Of a DNA stretch of 64,000 nt, positions 34,232 to 42,894 are shown one piece after another. Every line of letters starts with the position of its first letter. The first letter of the stretch is position 1. The position numbers were made by a program, and so were the translations under genes. The notes beneath the pieces are model-generated. The model did not search any database and had not been told where the DNA came from. It saw only the letters and a list, made by a program, of their open reading frames with translations. The stretch covers positions 4,340,001 through 4,404,000 of the forward strand of contig CP170457.1 of assembly GCA_047947135.1 (NCBI GenBank), in the 5' to 3' direction. This stretch comes from Planctobacterium sp047947135 (GTDB taxonomy: Bacteria > Pseudomonadota > Gammaproteobacteria > Enterobacterales > Alteromonadaceae).

Positions 34232-34834
34232 TTACTCAAACCGGCTACGCGCAGTTAGGGCACGACTAAGGGTGTTACCATCAATGAACTCCAATTCACC
34301 GCCAATAGGAACGCCTTGCGCTAACCTTGTGACATCAAGTTGTGCCGCTTTACACATTTCCGCGATGTAATGTGCGGTTGCCTCGCCTTCCATGGTGAAG
34401 TTTGTGGCCAGAATAACCTCTTTTACTTCACCGCTGGTAAGCAAGGCATCTAGACGATCAAGTCCGAGTTCTTTAGGCCCGACACCATCAATGGGGGATA
34501 ACCGCCCCAGGAGCACAAAGTAGGTACCAGCGAAATCGGCCGTTTGTTCGATCGCGACAACGTCCTGCGGAGACTCCACGACGCACAACAATCCACTGCT
34601 ACGTCGTTTATCCTGCTGGCAGATATGGCAAAGAGATTGTTCGGTAAAATTACGGCAGCGTTGACAACGTGTTACGTGTTCCATGGCATCATGCAAGGCA
34701 TGACTTAGTTGCATTGCCCCTTCTCGGTCACGCTCTAACAAGTGAAATGCCATTCGCTGTGCACTTTTACCACCAACTCCTGGCAGGCATGTGAGCTGTT
34801 TGATCAATGATTCGATCAAGGGGCTATATTTCAT
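34232..34834 (-). CDS. recR: Recombination protein RecR
   Basis: 200 residues. Helix-hairpin-helix (LTCLPGVGGKSAQRMAFHLL), a four-Cys zinc finger (CQRCRNFTEQSLCHIC), then a Toprim domain (LCVVESPQDVVAIEQT… IDGVGPKELGLDRL). Acts with RecF/RecO in loading RecA at gaps. It follows ybaB with 55 bases between. Confidence 0.97.
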   Translation of the reverse strand: MKYSPLIESLIKQLTCLPGVGGKSAQRMAFHLLERDREGAMQLSHALHDAMEHVTRCQRCRNFTEQSLCHICQQDKRRSSGLLCVVESPQDVVAIEQTADFAGTYFVLLGRLSPIDGVGPKELGLDRLDALLTSGEVKEVILATNFTMEGEATAHYIAEMCKAAQLDVTRLAQGVPIGGELEFIDGNTLSRALTARSRFE

Positions 34835-34889
34835 ATTTGCGCCATAATTGAGTGCAGGATAAGACCTGTAATTGCAATAGTTTCAACGA

Positions 34890-35216
34890 TTAAAAGGGTA
34901 ATTTCATTCCGGGAGGAATTGGCATACCTCCGGTCACTTCAGACATTTTAGACTGAGACGTTTCAGCAACGCGGCGCACTGCATCATTAAAAGCAGCTGC
35001 CACTAAATCTTCAATCATTTCTTTGTCGTCTTCCATCAGGCTTTGGTCAATATCGACACGCTTCACATTGTGATTACCTAACATCACCACTTTTACCATG
35101 CCTGCCCCGGCTTCTCCCGTGACTTCCATTTTGGCAATGTCTTCCTGCATTTTCTGCATTTTTTCCTGCATTTGCTGGGCTTGCTTCATAATGTTGCCCA
35201 TTCCACCTTTAAACAT
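34890..35216 (-). CDS. ybaB: Nucleoid-associated protein, YbaB/EbfC family
   Basis: 108 residues: FKGGMGNIMKQAQQMQEKMQ coiled start, GEAGAGMVKVVMLGNHNVKRV, and C-terminal MSEVTGGMPIPPGMKLPF. DNA-binding dimer of unclear exact role. Conserved position between dnaX and recR. Confidence 0.97.
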   Translation of the reverse strand: MFKGGMGNIMKQAQQMQEKMQKMQEDIAKMEVTGEAGAGMVKVVMLGNHNVKRVDIDQSLMEDDKEMIEDLVAAAFNDAVRRVAETSQSKMSEVTGGMPIPPGMKLPF

Positions 35217-35228
35217 AACTGACTCCGA

Positions 35229-37648
35229 TTATCTGGGTTTAATAGTTTCTTCAATAACGCTGGCGGCGAAGTGCTGCAGCATTAAATGTACGTTTGGATC
35301 CTGATGAATGACCTCTTTGGCATGACTCAGTCGAACGCGGTTGATGGCCTTCTGAACTGAGTAGGGAGTATCTTTCACCTCACCAACATCAATTTTGACA
35401 CTGATATTTTGCTGTAAAACTGCGCCCAGTGCTTCTTCAATTGTCTGGCGATTTGCATCATTAACCAGGTGTTTTTTCTCTGGATTTAAGATAAGTGTGA
35501 CCTGATCACCGTCTTTATGGTAGTTACTGTGCAAAACAATTTGCTTTGGTAGTCCAGTCAGCCCTGCTTGCTCGATAAGTTGGCTCCAGGTATCTAGTTG
35601 ACTGGCCGAAGTGACTTTCTTACCATCGAGGTGCAAAGGTACATCAAAATCTATTGGTTCCTCGATATTGTCATCTTCTTCAATTTCTTGCTGCGTAAGC
35701 AGATGCGACTCAGTTTGGTTACTGTTCGATTCTGGCTGCGATACTTCTTCTTCTTTGGAGGCACGCAGTTTAAATGGATTTTCAGGTATCGCTTCTGCTG
35801 TATCGTCTTCATCCGGGGTTGCTTCAACCGCACCTTTAGAAAAATCTCTTACATTGGATTCCGGTTCTGGCTCTGCCTGAGCGGAACTCTGCAAACTGGA
35901 ATGAAGTTCTAAAAGTGCATGGGTATCCAGTAAATTGTCATCGTCTTTTGAAGTAGTTTCATCTTCAACAAGCTGCTGGGATTCATGAGGAGCCGCCTGC
36001 AATTCAGAAAGCTGATCGAGATCATCCATGTACGAAACATCATCTGACTCTGGGTATTGCTCAGCGTGTGAGAGCGCCTCACTTAAATGTTCGTCGCGTA
36101 AATCCTCAGGATGAAAATAGGGATCCTGACCGTCGCCAGATGCAGATGGCGTTGAATCGACACTATCATGCTGAGTGGTCACGCTTCCCTTAGTTTGTCC
36201 AGCAGCGGGATCTTCCGTATCCGGACTTGCAATGCTGACATCACGCAATTGTTCTGCCTGCTGCATAATATTGACAGCTTCCTGCTGCAATGAGGACAGC
36301 ATCGGATCATCTGAATCCTGCTCGGAGTCTTCCTCACCCACGGCTGCTAGCGGAGGCTCTGTTGCACTAACTGAGCTATTTAGCGCATCTGACTCGGAAT
36401 CGGAATCGGAATCGGAATCGGAATCGGACACCAATTCTGGCGTGGCTTCTGTTGCTATTGAATCAACTTTTTCGGGAACCGCTGCGGTTAATGAGGCAAA
36501 ATCAGGCGTTTTTTTTCTGCCACAGCCTCGGCAAATGGAAAGTCGAGCAATGCTGTTTGATTGTCATCGGGTGTAAATGCCAGCATACGTAATAAGGTCA
36601 TTTCCAGCCCAGTACGCCCGTCAACAGCAAAAGGCAAATCTTTGCGCCCTTGCAGGAGAATTTGATATTGCAGCTGCACCATTTCTGGTGGAATTTTACC
36701 CGCCAGATAATAAATTGCTTTTGCTGAACTGGCTTCAAGCTTACAGGCATCCGGTACATATTGTGTCAGTGCAACCTGATGTAACAGGGCCTGCATCTCT
36801 GCCAACAGTTGGGAAAAGTCAGGGGCTTGTGCCACCAGTTCTTCAACAATTGTAAATGTCTGTTGTTTATCGCGGGATAGCACCGCATGCAATAATTTCA
36901 AGACCTGATTGCGGTCCATCAACCCCAGCATGTCGGCAACAACCTTGCTGCTAACCTGCCCATTGCCTTGAGCAATGGCCTGATCAGTCAGGCTTAGAGC
37001 ATCACGCATACTTCCTTGAGCCGCTTTGGCGATTTCATTCAGTGCCGCAGGCTCATGACTCAGGTCTTCAGCGGTTAATACGTGCTGCAACTGTGCGGTG
37101 ATCTGTTCTCTTGTTAAAGCCTTGAGATTAAACTGCAGACAACGAGACAATATGGTAATCGGCAGTTTTTGCGGATCGGTGGTGGCCAGCAAAAATTTGA
37201 TGTGAGGAGGTGGCTCTTCCAGTGTCTTCAATAATGCATTGAAGCTATGCTTAGAGAGCATGTGCACTTCATCTATGAGGTATACTTTATAGTCACCACG
37301 TGTAGGTTTGTACTGAACATTATCAAGCAGCTCACGGGTATCTTCTACCTTGGTTCGTGAAGCCGCATCAATCTCTAACAAGTCGACAAACCGGCCAGCT
37401 TCTATATCCTGACAATTACCGCATACTCCACAAGGGTTGGAAGTCATCCCTTTTTCGCAATTCAGGCTTTTGGCAAATATTCGGGCTATAGTGGTTTTAC
37501 CTACGCCACGAGTACCGGTAAACAGGTAAGCGTGATGCAGACGATGGTTGTCGAGCGCATTGCTAATTGCGCTGACGACATGCTCCTGACCTACAAGATC
37601 AGAAAATCTCCCCGGACGCCATTTGCGGGCTAGTACATGATATGTCAT
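35229..37648 (-). CDS. dnaX: DNA polymerase III tau/gamma subunit, in two frames joined at an A8 run
   Basis: Frame 0 (37648-36488) gives 386 residues: clamp-loader AAA+ domain with GTRGVGKTTIARIFAKSLNC, zinc cysteines (CGVCGNC), VYLIDEVHMLSKHSFNALL and sensor-1 LLATTDPQKLP, ending 7 codons after a G-A8 run (plus 36509-36516). In the -1 frame the reading continues without stops from that run to 35229, giving an acidic, low-complexity linker and the tau C-terminal domain V (WSQLIEQAGLTGLPKQIVLH…). Joined, the product would be about 806 residues. So the short gamma-like form is the default and tau needs slippage, the reverse of E. coli. A lost A in a homopolymer (sequencing error) would look identical. 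Confidence 0.85.
36391..36429 (-). repeat. Hexanucleotide tandem repeat in dnaX
   Basis: About six copies of GGAATC-type hexamers (36394-36428) encoding Ser-Asp pairs in the tau linker (SDSDSDSDSDSESD). Located about 80 bases after the frameshift site. Slipped-strand changes here would alter length by two residues without frame loss. Confidence 0.75.
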
Positions 37649-37655
37649 TCAGCCC

Positions 37656-38192
37656 TCAATCTCCTTCAAACTCACAAATCGAGAAGCTTTTAATCCCCTG
37701 CTTTGCCAGCTTTTCGCTGCCACCAAGTGCCGGAAGCGAAACAACAAACCCAGCGTGCTCTACCACACCGCCTAATTGACGAATCAAGTTCGCCGTTGCC
37801 ATCATGGTGCCACCTGTTGCCAGAAGGTCATCTATCATCAGAATGTTTTCACCATGAAATACGGCGTCATGGTGCATTTCCAGACTATCTTCACCATACT
37901 CTAGTTGGTAATTTTCTCGAATGACCCTTCTTGGCAGCTTGTTTGGCTTACGCACAGGGACAAAACCAATACCCAACTCAACTGCCAATGGAGCCCCAAA
38001 AATGAAACCTCGGGCTTCTGTGCCGGCTATCCGGTCAAAGTTATAGGATTGGTATTGCTCAGCCAGACACTGGATAGACATTTTAAATGCTTCAGCATCT
38101 TGCATTAACGTGGTGACATCGCGAAACATGATCCCCGCTTTGGGGTAATCAGGCACGGTTTGAATACTGGATTTAATGCGCTCTACAGACAA
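37656..38192 (-). CDS. apt: Adenine phosphoribosyltransferase
   Basis: 178 residues starting at TTG 38192 (AAGG seven bases upstream). VPDYPKAGIMFRDVTTLMQD, GTEARGFIFGAPLAVELGIGF and the PRPP loop ILMIDDLLATGGTM identify it. Salvages adenine to AMP. First gene of the conserved apt-dnaX-ybaB-recR-htpG block; only seven bases separate it from dnaX. Confidence 0.96.
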   Translation of the reverse strand: MSVERIKSSIQTVPDYPKAGIMFRDVTTLMQDAEAFKMSIQCLAEQYQSYNFDRIAGTEARGFIFGAPLAVELGIGFVPVRKPNKLPRRVIRENYQLEYGEDSLEMHHDAVFHGENILMIDDLLATGGTMMATANLIRQLGGVVEHAGFVVSLPALGGSEKLAKQGIKSFSICEFEGD

Positions 38193-38211
38193 GGGGAAAC
38201 CTTTTTATTTT

Positions 38212-38340
38212 TTAGCCGAGGTATGTGCTTAAGCCTAATACTACATGAAGTAACGGCATTGCCAACAATAACACTAAAGCTATGAGAAGATGTTTAATGC
38301 TGAAATTATCATTGGGTGCGATTGACTTAGATTCAGTCAT
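38212..38340 (-). CDS. Small single-helix membrane protein (42 residues), hypothetical
   Basis: ATG at 38340, GGA nine bases upstream, stop TAA at 38212-38214. A short polar N terminus (MTESKSIAPNDNF) is followed by one hydrophobic helix (LLIALVLLLAMPLLHVVLGL). It lies 51 bases after hvfC and 19 bases before apt on the same strand. I know no family for it. Position suggests cotranscription with hvfABC or apt; whether it belongs to either function is unknown. Confidence 0.55.
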   Translation of the reverse strand: MTESKSIAPNDNFSIKHLLIALVLLLAMPLLHVVLGLSTYLG

Positions 38341-38391
38341 GATTTTGAATTCCAGTTAACAATAAGAAGCGAATGTTAAATCAAGTGTAGG

Positions 38392-39153
38392 TCAATTAGC
38401 AATGTTTGACGTTGATGGAAGCAGTATTTGTTTTTCCAGCATTTGTTGAATGATGTCTTGGGTGGCTTTAATTAGCTGATGTTCAGCGATATCTGGCAGT
38501 TGCTGCTGAATATCATACACCAGTTCAGAAAGTGTTTTTTTCTCCGCTTGTTGAATCAAATCCAGCAGTAGCGCTGTTACTGCATTAACCTGAGTGAATT
38601 CCACTGCATCACTTACATCACGATGCACGACCAGATAAACGGGCTCTGCTAGAGGTTCCTGAGGGCTAAATTTTGTACTGATTTGATGTACTGGGTAGGT
38701 ATAACTGACTAATTGCGCCAGAGGCGAAAATGACACCATGCTTATTTCAGATTGGCCATCCCATATTTTATCCGATATGACGTCTTTTCTGATACTTAGA
38801 TCTAACTCTAGCCACTCATAATGGGCCAGTTCTTTTAAAAATGGAAAATCATCAGTTGCCAGTTCATATTCGTTACTCAGAAATTCGACAAACTCCTTGC
38901 TGATATCCACAAAATAAGGAGAACGACACTGGTGCTGTTTGAAGAATCCTCTAGCAAGACTCTCCCACTGATGTTCTGAATACAACGATGCCAAAACTGG
39001 AAAACCCGAACTAAGAAACCCTTTTATGTTATTAAAAAATAACTCACGATATATTTTTAATCGGCGATCCTCTATACCGTTAACCCCGGGGTTATCTTCA
39101 GGGTTACGTATATGAGCCATGAATTGCTGTTGAATGTCGCGAAATTGAGTCAT
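38392..39153 (-). CDS. hvfC: HvfC-like partner protein (DUF2063, putative DNA-binding domain family)
   Basis: 253 residues. The N-terminal domain has FRDIQQQFMAHIR and RLKIYRELFFNNIKGFLSSGFPVL, with FVEFLSNEY and ELAHYEWLEL, all signatures of DUF2063. In the Haemophilus HvfBC system this protein binds the precursor leader and forms the active enzyme with HvfB; the old label DNA-binding is not supported there. The C-terminal half is less conserved. It follows hvfB by 52 bases. Confidence 0.88.
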   Translation of the reverse strand: MTQFRDIQQQFMAHIRNPEDNPGVNGIEDRRLKIYRELFFNNIKGFLSSGFPVLASLYSEHQWESLARGFFKQHQCRSPYFVDISKEFVEFLSNEYELATDDFPFLKELAHYEWLELDLSIRKDVISDKIWDGQSEISMVSFSPLAQLVSYTYPVHQISTKFSPQEPLAEPVYLVVHRDVSDAVEFTQVNAVTALLLDLIQQAEKKTLSELVYDIQQQLPDIAEHQLIKATQDIIQQMLEKQILLPSTSNIAN

Positions 39154-39205
39154 CTATACACTATCTTTGTTCAATGGATGCGATGCGGAAGCTAACAGAT
39201 GTATG

Positions 39206-40045
39206 TTAAGCGGACTTAGTCTCGACCATATCATCGAATTTTGCCTGCATGTTTTTGATTATCCTGATTTCGTTCAATAACTCATTGAGCGGGGGAATAT
39301 TAAAATCACGCTCCAGCAGCGTTGGAAACACACCATGCACCTCATAAGCTTTTTCGAGCAAGGTCCATACCTGCGGAATGACATCAGCACCATGCGTGTC
39401 GACTATCAGGTCGTCTGCTTCGTTATAGTGACCTGCGATGTGACCATATACTATTTTGTTGGTGGGCAATGCAGAAAGGAACTGTTCAGCATCATAACCG
39501 TGATTAATTGAGTTAACGTAAATATTATTGACATCCAGAAGCATTAAACAGCCTGATTTTTCCAGCACCGATAATGTAAAATCCAGTTCCGACATTTCCT
39601 GCCCCGGCGCCGCATAATAAGACACATTCTCCATAAGCAATGGCCGTTGGAGTATGTCCTGAACTCGCTGTATGCGCTCGACCACGTGATTCACCGCCTC
39701 TTGGGTAAATGGTATCGGCATCAAGTCATACAAATGTCCTTCTCCAGAACAATAACTCAGGTGCTCGCTATAAAATAAAATGTCGTGCTCATCTAAAAAG
39801 TTTTTAACCTGCAGCACAAAATTCTCATCCAATGGCGCTGGTGAGCCAATAGACAGCGAAAGGCCGTGAGTTACAAATGGGCACTGTTGGGTAAACTTTT
39901 GTAATGATTGAGCATAGCCACCGCCAAGGGGGATCCAGTTTTCTGGGGCTACTTCCCAAAAATCAACTTCTGAGGGAATGTTGTCCAACTCGGGTAACAT
40001 CTCTCTCCGCAAACCCAACCCGACACCTTGCAATCGCTTACTCAT
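39206..40045 (-). CDS. hvfB: HvfB-like multinuclear non-heme iron oxygenase (MNIO, DUF692)
   Basis: 279 residues, TIM-barrel family of MbnB. GVGLGLRREMLPEL, DFWEVAPENWI, THGLSLSIGSPAPLD, FYSEHLSYC, LMENVSYYA, LLDVNNIYVNSINHGYDA and GHIAGH carry the expected His/Asp/Glu/Asn iron ligands. In the H. influenzae homologue the HvfBC complex turns the Cys of EGKCG motifs into oxazolone-thioamide copper ligands. AGAGGA precedes the ATG. A terminator separates it from the precursor gene, probably to keep enzyme levels lower than precursor. Confidence 0.92.
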   Translation of the reverse strand: MSKRLQGVGLGLRREMLPELDNIPSEVDFWEVAPENWIPLGGGYAQSLQKFTQQCPFVTHGLSLSIGSPAPLDENFVLQVKNFLDEHDILFYSEHLSYCSGEGHLYDLMPIPFTQEAVNHVVERIQRVQDILQRPLLMENVSYYAAPGQEMSELDFTLSVLEKSGCLMLLDVNNIYVNSINHGYDAEQFLSALPTNKIVYGHIAGHYNEADDLIVDTHGADVIPQVWTLLEKAYEVHGVFPTLLERDFNIPPLNELLNEIRIIKNMQAKFDDMVETKSA

Positions 40046-40057
40046 TCTGTCCTCTTT

Positions 40058-40084
40058 AAAAAAGGGCTGGTTAACCAGCCCTTT
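40058..40084 (-). terminator. Terminator hairpin between hvfA and hvfB
   Basis: AAAGGGCTGGTTAACCAGCCC palindrome on the minus strand (arms 40064-40081), flanked by T/A runs. It lies 22 bases after the hvfA stop and 13 before hvfB. Partial read-through would give precursor in excess over enzymes. Confidence 0.85.
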
Positions 40085-40105
40085 GTAGTTGAAGTTAATT
40101 AGAAA

Positions 40106-40593
40106 TTAAGCCTGGCCACCACACTTGCCTTCGCCACACTTACCTTCTTTACCTTTTTTGTCACCGCCGCATTTGCCTTCGCCGCACTTACCTTCTTTGC
40201 CTTTTTTGTCGCCGCCGCATTTGCCTTCGCCACACTTACCTTCTTTACCTTTCTTGTCGCCGCCGCATTTGCCTTCGCCACACTTGCCTTCTTTACCGGC
40301 TTTGTCGCCACCGCATTTGCCTTCGCCACACTTACCTTCTTTGCCTTTCTTGTCGCCGCCGCATTTGCCTTCGCCACACTTGCCTTCTTTACCGGCTTTG
40401 TCGCCACCGCATTTGCCTTCGCCGCACTTACCTTCTTTGCCTTTCTTGTCGCCGCCGCATTTACCTTCGCCACACTTGCCTTCTTTACCGGCTTTGTCGC
40501 CACCACATTTGCCTTCGCCGCACTTACCTTCGCTATCTTTACCTTCTTTGCCCTTTTTATCACCACCACATTTGCCCTCACCGCATTTACCTT
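40106..40593 (-). repeat. 48-bp tandem repeats within hvfA
   Basis: DNA basis of the ten EGKCG units. Copies are near-identical with scattered synonymous changes and an alternation of Lys (AAA-type) and Ala (GCC-type) codons at one position, suggesting duplication of two-unit blocks. Copy number may vary between strains. Confidence 0.85.
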
Positions 40594-40735
40594 CTGCAGC
40601 ATCTTGCATATAACCTGATGACAGAGCTGTCATTGAAAATGGCGAAGTATCAGCAAGTACATTCGTACTGGCAAGTGAACCGATTACAACTGCACCTAAA
40701 GCTGTAGCTATCGTTGATTTTTTAACCTGTTTCAT
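40106..40735 (-). CDS. hvfA: HvfA-like RiPP precursor with 20 EGKCG motifs
   Basis: 209 residues. An N-terminal leader of 47 residues contains a signal peptide (KSTIATALGAVVIGSLASTNVLA) and a short segment to QDAA. The rest is ten tandem units, each with two EGKCG motifs: unit 1 is 21 residues and has a variant EGKDS, units 2-9 are 16 residues (EGKCGEGKCGGDK(K/A)GK), unit 10 ends in GGQA. Each EGKCG cysteine is a candidate for oxazolone-thioamide formation by HvfBC, as shown for the Haemophilus homologue, giving copper-binding sites. Twenty sites is large. AGGA lies eight bases before the ATG. Long ORFs in other frames here are repeat shadows. Confidence 0.92.
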   Translation of the reverse strand: MKQVKKSTIATALGAVVIGSLASTNVLADTSPFSMTALSSGYMQDAAEGKCGEGKCGGDKKGKEGKDSEGKCGEGKCGGDKAGKEGKCGEGKCGGDKKGKEGKCGEGKCGGDKAGKEGKCGEGKCGGDKKGKEGKCGEGKCGGDKAGKEGKCGEGKCGGDKKGKEGKCGEGKCGGDKKGKEGKCGEGKCGGDKKGKEGKCGEGKCGGQA

Positions 40736-41012
40736 TGGGTGTATCCTTTGATGTAAATTGCAATATTAATGTTACAAGAGCTTGTTTATCTTACATATAC
40801 GGCGACATACATCACGTACGTAAATATGAGAGATAAACAGGCTCTCGATCACCTTCAGTTAGTATAGACCCAAGTGTAGAAAATATTCTTTCAAACAGTT
40901 AAAGAGTTGTTTTTTCGAGGTAAAGCATAGGAAACAAGGAGTTACGGGATTCTGAAATATTTAATTACACATAAAAAAAGCCCCGCAGGGCTTTTTTCTT
41001 AAACATCTGGAA
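40736..41012. promoter_or_regulatory. hvfA upstream region with a spaced inverted repeat, and the terminator of the TPR gene
   Basis: GAGCTTGTTTATCT (40778-40791) and AGATAAACAGGCTC (40831-40844) are complementary except for one base. They could form a long stem in the hvfA leader or be an operator. At 40973-40998 a terminator (AAAAAAGCCC/GGGGCTTTTTT type, minus strand) closes the TonB2 operon. Confidence 0.6.
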
Positions 41013-42281
41013 TTAAATTTTAATTCCACGATTTCTCGCTTTTTCTTTAATGTAAGGCTCCCATGCCGACGCGTTACGACGAGCATCTTTATCCTTCAGA
41101 GCTTCTTTCACATGAACGTAGGCTTGCTTGAACTTAGCCTGATAGAAATTAGCTTCCATCATGGCCATATGAACGCCGCCTTTTTTCTCAATCCCCATAT
41201 CAAGTGCCTTCTGCAAAGCAGTAAGAGCTTCTGGATATTTCTCTGCTGTCAGCAACAAGGTACCTTGTTTACTGAAGTGCTCTGGATCATTAGAAATCTT
41301 ACCAGCATCACCATAATACTTAGCTGCCTTTTCGTAATCCTTGGCTCTGTGCCAAGCATTCGCCAAACGCAACAACGTATTTTCATCCGCTTCCAACAGG
41401 CCCGACTCAATAAACTGCTCTTGAATCAGGGCTGATTTATACGGAATCTCATTGGTGTTATAAAGCTGTGCTAGCGCCCTTATTTCAGATGCCTTTTGCA
41501 GATAGCCACGTGTATGGGCTAACTCAAACGTTTGCAAGGCCTTCTTATAATCCTCAACTAACATGTAGAAGAACCCAAGTTGAGTCCACCACTGTTTGTT
41601 ATCTGGAAACAACTTCACCAGTGTTTCTGCAACATCGACCGTCTCCTTGTACATTTTACGCTCATAGTAAGAGGTAAGTTTTAGTACATAGGGATTTTTA
41701 TTAGGCTTTTCATACATTTGAATCGCCTTATCCGCCGGAGCTATCATTTTGGGCAGTTGTTGGGTTTCATAATACGCCTGAGTCATACGAGTATAGACGT
41801 CTGCATCCTCTTTACAGGTGAAGTCCATCCATCTCTCGTACCACAGAATCGCTTGGTCATATTGCTTCTGTTGCATATTCAAATCGCCAATGAGTCTTAG
41901 CGTTTGCGCATGCTCGTTATCGTTGAGTTGTTTATCCGCAACAGAACGAAGCAAATAATCCAGAGCGTTCTGGCCTTGTCCTTCCTGAGAAGCAAGCAAG
42001 TTTCCTAGAAATCTGTCAACATAGGCTCTATCGAACTTATCATCCGTATCTATATCTTTCAGAATTTCTATGGCTTCCGCCATCAGATCAGCAGAATAAG
42101 CTTCGAAGGCTGCTTGTACCTTTTTACCTACTCTTTGACCAGGAATCTGTGTCTTGCCACGCTTGTAATCAGGACAAACAATAGCTGCAGTCTGGGCTTG
42201 AGCAATAGAGGTACTAAGTAACCCTATCGCTAAAAGTGATGAACCCAATAATAATTTCAGATTGTTATTCGCTTTCATCAC
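41013..42281 (-). CDS. TPR-repeat protein of the TonB2-type operon
   Basis: 422 residues with a signal peptide (LLLGSSLLAIGLLSTSIAQA), so periplasmic. Tandem tetratricopeptide-like helices run from about residue 50 to 400 (for example QYDQAILWYERWMDF, DYKKALQTFELAHTRGYL, YPEALTALQKALDMG). It overlaps tonB by four bases. In Vibrio and Shewanella a TPR gene regularly ends this operon; its role in TonB-dependent uptake is not well defined. Confidence 0.88.
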   Translation of the reverse strand: MMKANNNLKLLLGSSLLAIGLLSTSIAQAQTAAIVCPDYKRGKTQIPGQRVGKKVQAAFEAYSADLMAEAIEILKDIDTDDKFDRAYVDRFLGNLLASQEGQGQNALDYLLRSVADKQLNDNEHAQTLRLIGDLNMQQKQYDQAILWYERWMDFTCKEDADVYTRMTQAYYETQQLPKMIAPADKAIQMYEKPNKNPYVLKLTSYYERKMYKETVDVAETLVKLFPDNKQWWTQLGFFYMLVEDYKKALQTFELAHTRGYLQKASEIRALAQLYNTNEIPYKSALIQEQFIESGLLEADENTLLRLANAWHRAKDYEKAAKYYGDAGKISNDPEHFSKQGTLLLTAEKYPEALTALQKALDMGIEKKGGVHMAMMEANFYQAKFKQAYVHVKEALKDKDARRNASAWEPYIKEKARNRGIKI

Positions 42282-42892
42282 CCCTCCTGCAATTTAAAGT
42301 CTAATTGCACTTTCATGCCAAACTGCTTCACCGCTTTACCATCAACGATCTTAGGCTTGTATTTCCACTTGCGCAAAGCACGCTTTGCCTCGCGGTCAAA
42401 AATACGTTTCGGATCAGCGTCAATCACTTCTACGTCATCAACGCCACCCACTTCGTTGATAGTAAATGAAAGTTGTACCCAACCTTCTTTACCATCACGA
42501 GCAGCCTGAATCGGATACCGAGGTTCAATGCGAACGATGGGTGTTGCTTCACCGTCACGCTGCAGCTGACCTGGACCACCAATATCAACCGACGCACCAC
42601 CCAAGTCAACGGAAGGCATATTAAACGCCATTCCATCACCATCAGGATTTGCCACTTCTGGTTCAGTAGGCTGAACTTTTGGCGGCTGCGGTGGTGGCGG
42701 AGGCGGAGGCGGCGGCACACGCGTGCGCGTCTGCAGACTATCGTCCGGCTCATCCATCACAATATCGATAATAGGAGGTGGTGCCGATTCTTCAGGTGGA
42801 CGCTGTGAGTTAGCAATTAACTCTGCCATTAAGACAAACAACGCGAAGGTAACCAGGGCACCAAATACTACTGATAATATTAATCGCACCAT
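42278..42892 (-). CDS. tonB2: TonB2-like energy-transducing protein
   Basis: 204 residues: one N-terminal membrane helix (LILSVVFGALVTFALFVLMA), a proline run (nine Pro then QPPKVQP), and the C-terminal domain with RIEPRYPIQAARDGKEGWV and FDREAKRALRKWKYKPKIVDG. It is short in the periplasmic spacer, like Vibrio TonB2. Transmits proton-motive energy to outer-membrane receptors. Two bases separate it from exbD. Confidence 0.94.
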   Translation of the reverse strand: MVRLILSVVFGALVTFALFVLMAELIANSQRPPEESAPPPIIDIVMDEPDDSLQTRTRVPPPPPPPPPQPPKVQPTEPEVANPDGDGMAFNMPSVDLGGASVDIGGPGQLQRDGEATPIVRIEPRYPIQAARDGKEGWVQLSFTINEVGGVDDVEVIDADPKRIFDREAKRALRKWKYKPKIVDGKAVKQFGMKVQLDFKLQEG

Positions 42893-42894
42893 AA

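Noticed and set aside
35598..35912. Two plus-strand ORFs over dnaX
   Set aside because: They mirror the low-complexity acidic linker of tau; no ribosome-binding site or homology is seen.
40106..40613. Regular repeats resembling a CRISPR array, and long ORFs on both strands
   Set aside because: The units are contiguous 48-bp coding repeats without spacers. The minus-strand frame from 40735 gives a signal peptide and EGKCG units; the other frames are low-complexity shadows.
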